Assembly (NCBI GenBank): GCA_038496445.1
Contig: JALMLS010000305.1
Location: 52,125-116,124, forward strand
Length of the DNA stretch: 64,000 nucleotides
Direction: 5' to 3'
Source: Trichosphaerium sp. ATCC 40318
Taxonomy: Eukaryota > Discosea > Flabellinia > Trichosidae
The notes under the pieces were generated by a model. The model was not told the origin of the DNA and searched no databases. It saw only the letters and a program-made list of their open reading frames with translations. Both the position numbers and the translations under genes were made by a program. This document shows, piece by piece, positions 48,720-59,021 of this stretch (position 1 is the stretch's first letter; each line of letters starts with the position of its first letter).

Positions 48720-49197
48720 ATGCAATACGGAGAACAGCAACAAATCAGCCCATCCCAGCCTGGATACGGTGGAGGTGCTTGTCACTTTCTAAGATACGAA
48801 TTAAGACCTAAAAACTTGGTATCACGTTTCAATGCAGCCTACTTCTGTACTATCCAGAAGATAGTAATTACCAAAGAACACTTAATAATTACTGTTGACG
48901 TAAAAGGCAACAACAGCATGGGTCCTATTCAGGCACCACAAGGTACAATCAACTTTTTTCGAAGTAAATTGTTAGATTTCTTATGCAGCCACAGCAAGCA
49001 AATTGCGTTGCACTCTTGGGTGCCAAACGCAAACGTGTAAATGGGTAGCTACACGTGGCACCCAAACAAATGTTTGTGGAGACTTGTACTTTGACCTCAA
49101 AGGATATCTGTGTGCCTCACAGCCGATGACTATTAACTTCTACTTTGGATCTTCTGGGTACTTACCTTCCTTTCAGTTTTGTTATCTTTTAATGATT
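48720..49197 (+). CDS. Small unrecognised protein gene, possibly frameshifted
   Basis: From ATG 48720 a Gln/Gly-rich start (MQYGEQQQISPSQPGYGGG) precedes a globular-looking stretch with CHFLRYELRPKNLVSRFN and IQKIVITKEHLIITVDVKG; the frame stops at 49040. An overlapping frame from about 49003 continues to 49197 with CGDLYFDLKGYLCASQPMTI, which reads like the natural continuation, so one base may have been lost or gained near 49000. The strong TATA box upstream suggests high expression. Polyadenylation-like AATAAA is seen near 49286. I cannot name a family. Confidence 0.45.
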
Positions 49198-49342
49198 TAA
49201 ATAGCTATGCTCCTGTTCCTATTCTCGCTTATGATCCATGCACCAAGGGTGTCACTATCCTACCACATTGTTAAGTTCGTTATCTTAATAAACTCATGAT
49301 TAGCCTTCATTTCAAATTGTAGTCTGTTTGGTTTTCTTTAAG

Positions 49343-49962
49343 TAATAAGACTATGATATTTATCTTTATTGGGTGGCTCCTTGTTCTTCCTATTTACTCA
49401 AGGATAGGTTTCTCGGGTGTATTTGGTACAGTTTTTTCAACAAAACCCAGCTGTCACATGTGCATAACGGCTGACTGTTTCAATAGGGTTAACGAGTAAG
49501 TGGGAATTATTCCCAGTTGTGATTTGGTACGGGTTTTGTCTTGGTGCAATACAATCTGTTAGCCGGTAAGAGCTTCAATGCCGTAATTTCTGACACTATT
49601 TTTTTGTATGAATGTTGACTGTTTTTTTTTAGCGTTTTATTTGCAAGTCTTGTTCCTCCTGGCTATGAAAGCGAGTTTTCGGGTTCTTTGAAATTACAAA
49701 TCGCGGAAGTACATGGGTAGGACCTTTTGTTGCTGCTGGATTAAAGGAAGCCACTGGAACACTTAGATGGGCATTTTTATATGTTCTTGTATGCTTTGTT
49801 ACCGAAGCTCTTGATGAAATGTTCACAGTCTATTTAGGTAGCTTTGTTGATATCACTGCCATTAATGTACTTTGTAAATGTCAAAAAGGGTAGGGAACAA
49901 GCCATCAAAGGCGCAAAACAGCTAAACAAGATTGATGATGTTGAGTCTTCAGTCGGGTAATA
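49343..49962 (+). pseudogene. Atg22/UMF1-type MFS transporter, C-terminal remnant
   Basis: Pieces in Atg22 order: FIGWLLVLPIYSRIGFSG (about 49355), WYGFCLGAIQSVSR (about 49530), then after an intron LFASLVPPGYESEF (49638), and in a shifted frame GFFEITNRGSTWVGP followed by LKEATGTLRWAFLYVL (49690-49790) and GREQAIKGAKQLNKID near the end. In Atg22-like vacuolar effluxers, 'GAIQSxSRxLFAxLxPPGYExEFFGFYEI..RG.SW.GP' is one continuous block, so the frame change at about 49680 is a break. The N-terminal half of the transporter is absent. This is a decayed copy of a vacuolar amino-acid exporter gene. Confidence 0.75.
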
Positions 49963-50449
49963 AACTAGAATTATCGAATATGTACTTTTTCTACTACATT
50001 TTGTGGATAAGTACACTTACTCAACTTCAGTTTACGCCGTTCTTGCACTTTCCTTCTAGCTTAAATTGACTAAATTGCTCCTGCGACTGGCATTGTCACA
50101 CAGCTCGCACTCTCACTTTGTTTCAGTTCAAAGGGTTAACTCAGCTGATTTTTTTTGCACTCAAGAATGTTCAAAGCAAAGAAAGTGTTTGGAGGAGTTT
50201 TTAAAACAAAAGCCGTTACCGCTCTGTACTCAAACAAAAACCCAGCGCTAATAAGTTCTAGGGCTGAGTTGCATAACCAAGGTGGGTTAGCTTTTTGATC
50301 ATCTGAAGCATACGAGATGAAGTTTTCGAGTGTACTACCTGACTTAACACTTTCACAGAATAGCTTTTTGTGTTTTTTCTCGTTAATAAAACACGTGGCT
50401 ACTAATCTCGCTTTACCTTCGTTAATTACGCACTCACGCTACTGATTTG
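49963..50449. other. Intergenic, no gene seen
   Basis: T-rich in parts; an ORF at 50066-50251 has no resemblance I recognise. One CACGTG lies near 50393. Confidence 0.4.
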
Positions 50450-51786
50450 ATGCTAAAAAATAGTTTAAACGCTGAAGATCATAGGTAAGCGCTACATTGC
50501 TCTATATCGCATTCTAACGCAATCAAAAGAGCGCAAATAAGCATATTAGACTTCCCAACAGAGATTTTAGCAACCATCTTACGCCAAACTACAAAAGCAC
50601 GTTTTGCAGCTTCTCAAACCTGTCATCGTATTGCCTCTATCATCCATGACATTATAGGATACTCAAAGGTTTGTATTTCAAGTGTTGCGCAGGCAAAAGC
50701 ACTCTTACAACATTCAAGCACTCTTCAGCACACGAAAGTCAAAATTAAGTACAAAAAATTATGGTGTCCTGATGATGTTGTCAAAGCACTTGCTGGCATT
50801 CGTTCAATCGATATTAATTCTTGCAGTGTAACAGATGAAGGCATCAAAGCACTGTCTGGCGTTCATACCATTAATATAAAATTTTGTAATTGTATTACAG
50901 ACAAAGGTGTCAAGGCACTTTCTGGTGTCCACACTATTGGTCTCACTTCTACAAAAATAACAGATGAAGGGTTAAAAGCTCTTTCTGGCGTACACAAAAT
51001 TGATCTTAGGGGATGTAAAAACATAACAGATGAAGGAATAACAGCTCTTTCTGGTGTACACACTATTAATCTCGGTTTACAAAAATAACAGATGAAGGGA
51101 TAAAAGCTCTTTCTGGTGTCCACGCTATTCACCTCGCTGGTACAAAAATAACAGATGAAGGGATAAAAGCTCTTTCTGGTGTCCACACTATTCATCTCGG
51201 TGGTACAAAAATAACAGATGAAGGGATAAAAGCTCTTTCTGGTGTCCACACTATTAATCTCGGTTGTACAAGAATAACAGATGAAGGATTAAAAGCTCTT
51301 TCTGGCGTACATAAAATTGAGCTTAATGGATGTAAAAACATAACAGACAAAGGAATAACAGCTCTTTCTGGTGTACACACTATTAATCTCAGTTCTACAA
51401 ATGTAACAAATGAAGGGATAAAAGCTCTTTCTGGCGTCCACACTATTAATCTCACTTATACAAGAATAACAGATGAAGGGTTAAAAGCTCTTTCTGGTGT
51501 ACATAAAATTGATCTTAATGGATGTAGAAACATAACAGATGAAGGGCTAGTAGCTCTTTCTGGAGTACATGAAATTAACCTGGTGGGTTGTAAAGGTATT
51601 TCAGATTATGGCATAAAGGCTCTTTCTGGTGTACACACTATTGATGTCGGTTTCACAAATATAACAGATGAAGGGCTAGTAGCTCTTTCTAGTGCCCACA
51701 AAATTGGTCTACGAGGGTGTCAAGGCATAACAGATGACGGTGTCATATCTCTTTCTAGTGTACATACAATTACAGGCCGACATTGA
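50450..51786 (+). pseudogene. F-box / LRR gene with a single frameshift
   Basis: ATG 50450 opens a short exon (MLKNSLNAEDH); a GT-AG intron (about 50486-50538) joins it to ILDFPTEILATILRQTTKAR, an F-box, then SQTCHRIASIIHDIIGYSK. LRR units follow with TDEGIKALSGVHTI and, at 51085-51300, near-identical 63-bp units of 21 residues. The frame breaks at about 51077, where GGTTTACAAAA replaces the GGTTGTACAAGA or GGTGGTACAAAA of neighbouring units: one base lost. After it the second frame stays open to 51786. Everything else looks intact, so this is either a very recent pseudogene or a sequence error. An intact product would have about 425 residues and act as an SCF adaptor, an inference from architecture. 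Confidence 0.8.
51085..51273 (+). repeat. 63-bp tandem coding repeats (21-residue LRRs)
   Basis: ATAACAGATGAAGGGATAAA recurs at 51085, 51148 and 51211, exactly 63 bp apart, with very few differences between units. Units with a Cys/Asn turn elsewhere in the gene are one residue longer. Confidence 0.85.
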
Positions 51787-51897
51787 GTGGTGTTTATGAA
51801 ACGTAGTGTACAGAAGTGCTTACTCCAAATTAGCTTTAAAAAAAATAAAAGATTCCTCTTGCAGACTTGCTATTAAGTCTCTTTTTTATTAAAACCA

Positions 51898-52008
51898 ATG
51901 CGAAGTAGGCTGAGCACGATCATACGCAGTCCAGACCAAACCCTGTTGTGGAATTTGCTGCCTAATGAAGTGTATGTTCAAATCCTTTTATGTTCGCAGT
52001 TGCGCTAA
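51898..52008 (+). pseudogene. F-box N-terminal remnant
   Basis: A 36-residue ORF, MRSRLSTIIRSPD then QTLLWNLLPNEVYVQILLCS, resembles the first F-box helix of the intact gene at 2183 (VLLWLPTEIIFCILALL). It stops after the first helix and no LRRs follow. It is probably the 5' stub of another family member just downstream of the 50.4-51.8 kb copy. Confidence 0.5.
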
Positions 52009-52229
52009 CAAAAGGATTCCACTAAAAAAATTGTTGTTCGTGTTTGGCACCACGTATGTATCAGTTCTTGTCTGCTTTCTATAGAAAAACTAAAAATGTA
52101 ACCAGCAATTTAACACGTGTTTTGAAACAACTTAATTCACTGTTCTTCGTTTATTGTATTAGCGAGAAATCGTCTACCTTATCATATGCAATTATAGATA
52201 GTAATGAATCCTGTTTTGAAACAGAGATA

Positions 52230-53241
52230 TTAGCAGTGCAAGAGACGTAAGAGCAATAACTTTGTTTTCACCTGATTTTTTAAAGCAAGTTCAATGACAT
52301 CACCAACGTCACCATCATCTACAATACTAACCATAACTTTTCCTACTGGATGAAAATACTTGAAATCCTTTAAATCTGACCATTTTAGCTTTAAACAGCA
52401 ATAGGTGTTGAACCACATAAAGTTTGCATCCGCTAGTAAAAATAAGTGCTACAAGGTTGTATTATTTCGAAGCACGTGTACGCACTGTTTATCTTAAGCA
52501 TATAATTCTTGTTATGATATTTCAGTAAAACATCAACAGTTGTTTTGACGGTGTTTGGAGGAGGGTAAACAGTTGTAAATGAGTCTTCTATCACTATAAT
52601 TTCAACTTCTGTTTCTATTTGCTGTATTGATGATGTTCTCTGGCGCTTTGATGGTCTTTGGTGTTCTGATACATTGGACGTAGACTGCATGTGTGATCTT
52701 TTTTGTGTGCCCTCTTCTCTAAATAGTCTATTGTAGTCACCCAATCTACCCGCCCGATTTAAACATCTTATAGAGTTTACAATAGATTCATCTTGTTGAT
52801 GAGCATCAAATCCTTCGACATTGGAGCAATCAACAATGCAGGTGCCATTCTTCTTCAAGACACTGATAGAAAAACTTCTAAGCTTTCGGAAAAAGTTTTT
52901 ACAGTTTACATCAACTCTCCAATTTGTCTTCAGATAGTCTAGTAATGGTTCTATCTGTGCTGAGAAACTAGGTACCTGTTAAGTGGTGCAAAGCACTTGG
53001 TAGACATTTGTTAAAGGCTTCGTTTTTTTTTTGATCAATAAAAACAACTCACGTTGTGTTTGTCTGCCATACAGCACGTGAATCATTAGGATTTTGAAGT
53101 ACGCGAAATATATGTACCAACAGATGACCTTTTCCTTTATAGCTGCGATGTGAGGAACCTACCAGACAAGTGGTTAGCGACAGTAAACTAAAAACTAAAA
53201 AACAAATAACCTCGCCTGTATCCACTTGTGGTTTCTGTCAT
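52230..53241 (-). CDS. Unrecognised protein, possible C-terminal PB1-like domain
   Basis: Multi-exon. A plausible start at 53241 reads MTETTSGYRR; the next exon (about 53060-53150) has HLLVHIFRVLQNPNDSRAVW. The main exon (52500-52980) reads FSAQIEPLLDYLKTNWRVDV, then GTCIVDCSNVEGFDAHQQDE, a Ser/Arg/Lys-rich stretch with HQRPSKRQRTSS, and VDVLLKYHNKNYMLKI. The last exon adds ADANFMWFNTYCCLKLKWSD and MVSIVDDGDVGDVIELALKN. A basic strand (KYHNKNYMLKI) followed by an acidic DDGDVGDVIE segment is the arrangement of PB1 domains, which pair through basic and acidic faces; this is a tentative reading. KRQR may be a nuclear localisation signal. No family is established. Confidence 0.45.
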
Positions 53242-53686
53242 AATAGGTGGGTAACGGTTTTTTCAGCACAAAATAATCCAAAACTGTCTGCCAGCGACTA
53301 TTATTGACTTGAACACTCCTGACAGTTTTTTTGGACGTTCAAATCATGAATGAGGCACGTGCAGCGTTCTCAAAGAGCACTATAAAAGACCTTTAAGGGT
53401 TTTTTAATACCTTGAAGCTCATGGTGTGTAGGCGGCACGAAACAACGGGTTTTTACAAGCAGGTGGTTTCTGTGTACCGCCTGAAGTACTGGTGATGATA
53501 TTACAACAATGTAACGGTCAGAATATTTTAAAGTGCGTAAACAACTGAATGTGTGCCAAAATACTCATTGATACATCGTTAGCATTCAAAGAGTTTGCAA
53601 AAATTGGAAAAGCGTGAGTGCGCATTGCTACTCATAATGTCTCGTCTCACTCACCATGATAACACTAATTCTATAGTATTGTTGGT
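53242..53686. other. Intergenic, divergent promoter region
   Basis: About 445 bp between divergent genes, with a CACGTG near 53356. No gene is seen. Confidence 0.4.
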
Positions 53687-54525
53687 ATGGCAGGAAATAC
53701 GCAAGCTTCAAGTCCGTTTGGTATGCACGTGTTAAATGTTTGTCACTTTTTTTCTTTCAAATTGTTTTCGATCTTCACCTTACATCTTGACCCATTACCA
53801 CGTACTGTGGCGACACAATTCCCCGGAAATTTTGCAACGACTACTGAGCGTTATTCAAGTGAAAGAGTCTGGTTTGAGTATTGGTTAACTTTTTTTTTCG
53901 CTTTAAGGACTCTATGTGATGAGATGCTATATTGTATTCCTGACGATTCCCTACGCATCCTCGATCTTAATTCTTGCTTGGATATCACGGATGAAGCATT
54001 GGAATATATAGGAACACTACAAACTCTCAGAGCTTTAGTACTCAACAATTGTGGTACACTTTTCTAAATATTGGATGTCTTTGTGTTCTATACTCTTAAT
54101 CTCAATCAACAGATTGTATAACATCTTATGGTTTACAGCATCTTACGTCGCTTGACCTCACGGACTTTCATATTGATAGATGTCATAGAATTAACTCCCT
54201 TGATGTGTTAAGGTCATTCAAACATACACTAACAACTCTGAGCGTATATAGTATTCCAAGACTACACAGTAGAAATAACGGTCCATTATTAAGGCTTAAA
54301 AAACTTGAGAGGCTTAATATATCAAAGACTGATTGTCTTTTAGCTAGAAGAAACTTTAAATATATTAAAAAGTTACAAAATCTAAAGGTGATTGTAGTGT
54401 CTAAATTGCAAAAAATATTGATAACGAAGGCTCTCTCGCTTGAAATGTTTGAAGCATCTCCAGCATTGGTAGGTGAGAAGACTCGTTGGGCAGATGATTT
54501 ACTATATGAAAGCACTCAAACGTAA
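53687..54525 (+). CDS. Small leucine-rich-repeat protein
   Basis: Spliced by eye: a first part ending ERYSSERVWFEYW, an intron (about 53883-53908), then TLCDEMLYCIPDDSLRILDL and ITDEALEYIGTLQTLRALVL, a second intron (about 54053-54112), then ITSYGLQHLTSLDLTDFHI, LRSFKHTLTTLSVYSIPRLH, LLRLKKLERLNISKTDCLL and KKLQNLKVIVVSKLQ to a stop at 54525. The repeats are ordinary 'L..LxLxxC..ITD..L' LRRs, more diverged than those in the F-box family, and I see no F-box. The first exon is uncertain because 53730-53790 looks like intron sequence. Probably a protein-interaction adaptor. Confidence 0.55.
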
Positions 54526-54909
54526 AATACAAAGTACAATAGATGAACGGTTGTATATGAACTTATAATTCTGCATGGAGCCTTACTATATATTTCGTGT
54601 TTTACAAATACCACACAGATACCAGTAATTGTAGGAATATTAATAAAACATTTAACACTATTGTGTTTGAACTGGTATACTCAACTACGAATATAAGGAG
54701 GGAGGCGATATCCACCTTTTGAAAAAAAAATCACAGCATTTTTATCCCTTGTGTTGTGTTTTAGTGTTTGCAACATGGGCTTAGCCCCTATGTACTACTG
54801 TAACTTCATGACATAACGTAAGTTAAAATTAAGGGAATTTACCCTTTTGCAGTGAAGGGGAATTAACCGTTACTGTTGATATCTTGCGATGAGAATTTTG
54901 TTTTTTTGT
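54526..54909. other. Intergenic between convergent genes
   Basis: The 3' ends of the LRR gene (plus) and the Rab gene (minus) face each other here. AATAAA lies at about 54641. No gene is seen. Confidence 0.4.
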
Positions 54910-56477
54910 TTACTGATTAAACTTTTTTTTTATTATTTTTGCTGCAATAGCATGGAACAATAGGTCAAGGTTTTCATTAGTCTTAGCAGATACTTCAATA
55001 TACTCAAAATCATATTCACATGCTAAATCCTAGTTTGATAAAGTAAACAAAAGGAATACTTTGGTAAAAACAAACTAAAAACTCGAGCTTTGTAAACAAA
55101 ATGCAAGCAATGGAGTTTTTATCAGTGAAATTGATGAGTCAGGCAAAGATGCCAAAAAATCATTAAGTAGGCTCTCAAGTCAAATACTCTAACGTAATAA
55201 AGTATTGGAGGTATAGCCACAATCGGAGTATTTAACTTTGAGAATCTTATAAAGTAGAACGATATTGTTTGTACCCTTGCACGATCTGATGTTATTATTC
55301 TTTCGTTTTCAAGGTCCTAAACATACATAAGCAAACAGAACATTTTATAGCGCATAAAATTCCATGTAGGAGCATACTAATTTGTTTCCAACTAAAAATA
55401 CAGTGCATCTTGGTGCTCCTCTCTCCACTTCATGAATGTGATGCTTTACATTCTTAAAACTTTCCTCCTTTAATTAAATATTAACTGCTTTGTTTTTCCC
55501 AAAAAAAATGGTACGAAAAACGTTTTGAGCACGTGACTGAGGTGTTGATTAAAAAATGTGAAGAAAATCTTTTACGACTCCCAAAAAAAGACTAAAAGCC
55601 ACGTCCTTGAAAATCCACGCTCGTACGTAAAACACTCTTGATAATAGTGAGTTAGACGTACGTGAGTTATATCAAAGACTGTTACAGCAGCATCAGCGCC
55701 TCTGAAATAACTTTGCGTAAGCTCTTTGAATCTATTTAAACTTGCTTAATATAAACTTCTCTTTAAAGAATATGGTCAACCACGGACCGTTCGTGTCCTG
55801 CTGTGTCTCTACAAAACCCATTTAGCTTCACAACTATAACGTACTTAAATTCACGTGCAGTATATTAAATTTTACAATTTTCTCGTCATGTAATGTCATT
55901 ATTTTAGTTCTCTACAGCGTATTAACTCAGTGTCGCCAAAAGGATGTTGAATAGGAACCAAACACTTGATCACGTGATAAGCAAATTTGAAAAATTCCTC
56001 CGGTAATGGCCATGATGAACGCCTAAATATTCCCCGTACCAATTCACCGAGTGTCACATCAGGTTCACCAAACGTTCCATCGCAAAAACGCACTTTGTAT
56101 CAAAGTTAAACTTTTTTTTTCCTTCGCATTTACTGCTATGACATCACGTACTTATAAGACTTGATTTACCTACACCTAAAAAGTGTAAATGTTAGCAATA
56201 ATCTTTAATACCTTAAAAAGCGATATAAATGATCAAAGGATCCATCGACGGCGTAAAAACAGACGTAAAAGTTTTCACGTGTTTTTTAGAGTTTTTTATA
56301 TTTTGGAACCATACCCACTTGTCCATTGAACACAACTTTGATGAGCGTGTCATATTCCGGGCTACTCCTCAAGTATTTAAGCCTGTTGTACACGAAACAA
56401 GCATTTTTTTCGCTTACCGTCCGGCAACATCTTTTTTCTCTATTGCTTCTTGTGTCTCTTGTCGAGAGGTACAACAT
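54910..56477 (-). CDS. Rab-family small GTPase
   Basis: Spliced pieces read in Rab order: SSPEYDTLIKVVFNGQV, then a 24-nt microexon giving GVGKSSLI (P-loop GQVGVGKS complete only after splicing, about 56150-56173), MRFCDGTFGEPDVTLG, VKLNGFCRDTAGHER (switch II DTAGxE; its donor is GTCCGT), FKELTQSYFRGADAAVTVFD, SFKNVKHHIHEVERGAPRCT and VFLVGNK (NKxD-like), DLENERIITSDRAR, and EYIEVSAKTNENLDLLFHAI (SAK motif). The first Met is uncertain (56477 or a later one). The C-terminus reads AAKIIKKKFNQ with no Cys, whereas Rabs normally end in prenylated Cys; a further exon could supply it. DTAGHE has His for the usual Gln of DTAGQE, which in Ras/Rab proteins is the catalytic Gln, so hydrolysis may be slow. 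Confidence 0.75.
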
Positions 56478-57037
56478 CCCATCACAAAAAAGGTAATAGC
56501 TGAAAACAAAAAGTCATCATTAGTCAGAGTGTACTGCAATTTTCACTAGCGCAAAGTACCTCCCTCACTTAAGATCAGCAAACTACTTTACTTTTGGTTT
56601 ATTAGAAGATCAGAAGGAGAATCGGAGGACTAGATTTTAAAAGAGTTTTAGATTCACGTGTTCTTGTTAATCTACAATAACAGATTGGAGAATAATCTCA
56701 ATCAGCTTCGATCCCTGGATCACGTAGCCAGAGACCTTCCCAAGCCCATGAAGGCCCTTCTCCAACTGTGTCAATCGTAATCTGCTATTGTACAAAACAA
56801 CTACCTCTCACTTATCAAACTACCTATTATACTTTTTCATAAACAATTATTTGTTCGTTCGTGGTTCATGATGCTAGAGTAACGAGCGACAGTGGTGTAG
56901 CAGTGCTTAAACAAACCGACGACATCACATAACGAACAGAGTCAAATTGGTAAAACAAGTAGCTATACAACTATAAGTAAACTTTTGTTCTGAGGTCATG
57001 AGCGACTCTTACAAACTATTAGCCCATTGAAAGTTCG
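56478..57037. other. Gap with one possible small exon
   Basis: On the minus strand an acceptor near 56793 is followed by an open stretch, ITIDTVGEGPSWAWEGLW then LRDPGIEAD and a stop near 56700. It could be the last exon of a small gene, but I could not find a convincing upstream exon. Confidence 0.3.
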
Positions 57038-58036
57038 TTACCACTCTGGGCGTTTACTATGAACGTAATGTGGTTGTGTTTCCTCATATCCATCTCTAGT
57101 CCAGTACTTTACCTCTCCTCGCTTTCCATTCTTTTTGTAATAACATTGCATCTTCAATTGTCCATTGGAGTACCACTCTTTACTCTCGCCTTGACATTTG
57201 TTATGCAAATAACAACATTCAACAGCTAATTGTCCATTATCATGCCACTTCTTTAGTTCTCCTTCCAGTTTACCTCTTCTAAAGAAACTGAGTTCCTTTA
57301 GTACTCCATTGGCATTCCAGGTTTTACTCTTTCCTTCTTTTCTACCTTTTACAAAGAATTCTTCAACATGCAGCTGTCCGTTAAAGTGCCATAACCTACA
57401 TTGTCCATGTCTTCTGTTCTTCATGTAGTAGCATTGTTCAATCAGTATACCTTTCATATTCCAAGTTTTACACTCTCCTTCTAGGTTACCATTCGAGTAC
57501 TTAAAATGCTTCGAGATTTGACCGCCCTTATACCATTCTTTGTAATCTCCTGCATACCAACCATTCACACAGTATGATTGCTCTTGCAATTGTCCATCAC
57601 TGTACCTACCCTCATAATAGCCTTCACGTTTACCTTGATTATAAGAAGCACTGATTTTCAACAGCCCATTATCCCAATACTTGTACTCTCCGTGAAGTTT
57701 GCCATTCTTATAGTTACCACGTGCTCGGAACCACTTGAATTCTCCTTCATACAAACCCGAGATATAAAAAGCTTCCATCTTCAGCTTTCCATTCTCGTGC
57801 CAACTCTGCTTCTTCCCTTCTTTAATACCATCTTTGTATATTCTCGTTTCCTTTAATTGACCGTTATCATACCACTCTTTGTATTCACCTTCCATTTTAC
57901 CACAGGAAAAGAAGCACTTCTTCTTCAGTTGGCCATTTTCGTTGAACTGTTTGTACCATCCTTGTTTTTCTAATTTTACATTGAACCTAGTGCTCATAGC
58001 TGCTTGTTTACATAGTAAAGGCCATAAAATAAACAC
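57038..58036 (-). CDS. YwqK/MORN-like repeat protein (intronless)
   Basis: A single 332-residue ORF; the second Met (57997, MSTRFNVKLEKQGWY) may be the true start since the first 13 residues are hydrophobic and unlike the rest. About twelve tandem units of 22-24 residues follow the pattern G..EGE.K.WY.NGQLK....Y..G, for example GEYKEWYDNGQLKETRIYKD. This is the repeat found in bacterial 'YwqK antitoxin-like' proteins, in MORN-like proteins and in large DNA viruses of protists. No other domain is present. Its function is unknown; such repeats form elongated beta-hairpin solenoids. Lacking introns amid intron-rich genes, it may have been acquired by transfer or retroposition. Confidence 0.8.
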   Translation of the reverse strand: MFILWPLLCKQAAMSTRFNVKLEKQGWYKQFNENGQLKKKCFFSCGKMEGEYKEWYDNGQLKETRIYKDGIKEGKKQSWHENGKLKMEAFYISGLYEGEFKWFRARGNYKNGKLHGEYKYWDNGLLKISASYNQGKREGYYEGRYSDGQLQEQSYCVNGWYAGDYKEWYKGGQISKHFKYSNGNLEGECKTWNMKGILIEQCYYMKNRRHGQCRLWHFNGQLHVEEFFVKGRKEGKSKTWNANGVLKELSFFRRGKLEGELKKWHDNGQLAVECCYLHNKCQGESKEWYSNGQLKMQCYYKKNGKRGEVKYWTRDGYEETQPHYVHSKRPEW

Positions 58037-59021
58037 ATCAGCGCTTACGTTTATGCTCAGATCAATAATATCAAGTTGTAGCTCAAGTGGAAGCTGTAGT
58101 AAGCGACAAAAAGCCGATTCTTGGGTGCTAGTCTAAATTCGCTTAGAGATAATTTAAAACTACTGGTTTACCTTTGTTGCCATTATGTTAATAGATTACA
58201 GTCACTTGAAATTGTAAACGCCACGCACGTGTACTTAACTTCCTTAAGTCTTACATTATACTCAGTTTCTTCTAGAACTGCAATCGAATTGCGCTTTCCA
58301 ATACTGATATCACGTGGCTAGTGCTAAGAAATTGATGCAAAGCTACTTGTAACGTAGACATTTTTCTTTGTTTAACTGTGGGTAAGTGACTGATTGTAGA
58401 GCGCAGTAGGTTGAAAGAGCAAGTTGTCTTTCTTGACAAATAATTTGCTTAACAGAAGTAGCGAGATTACTGACCCTTTGGGTGTTCTTGGAGCTTCAAG
58501 CTAATTATATTGCATTCAGCTATAATCTATAATTATTGTTCCACTTATACAACCAGTTGATTGTTTCGTATCTTTTGTTGCATCTCATACTTTTAAGTTG
58601 TTTATTATTTTACAATATCTTGTCTTTTTGTGAGATTATTCATCTCTTTTTTACACTTTATCCTTTTGTTTGTTACTCTCTACATGACTACTATATGAAT
58701 CTACCATTTCTATCAATGACTTTGATTCAGAAAAAGAAAGTTTCTCGTCGAGAGGTCTACTTTTTCGTGTAATAGACATAGGGGAACTTAGACCGAGTTT
58801 CTTCATGTCTTGTTCCCCAATCAAATGGTACGTAATATCTCTATATACTTTGACTGTTAAAAATGCCTAAAGGGATGCGTAAACATAGGAGGGAATACAA
58901 TGATTCGAAACAAAACTCGTATTGAAAAAAAATAACATGTAAAACAAAAATCAAGTTATCCGCAAAGGCAAGCCAGTAAAAAAACATGACACAATGATTT
59001 TGTAATTAATTAGTACTAATA
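58037..59021. other. Intergenic, A/T-rich
   Basis: About 1 kb. A hydrophobic plus-strand ORF (58536-58772) is Leu/Phe/Ser-rich as expected from T-rich sequence. CACGTG sites lie at about 58226 and 58311. No gene is supported. Confidence 0.45.

Noticed and set aside
58536-58772. Hydrophobic plus-strand ORF that could be a small membrane protein
   Set aside because: Its Leu/Phe/Ser content follows from T-rich DNA, and there is no promoter, homology or splicing support.
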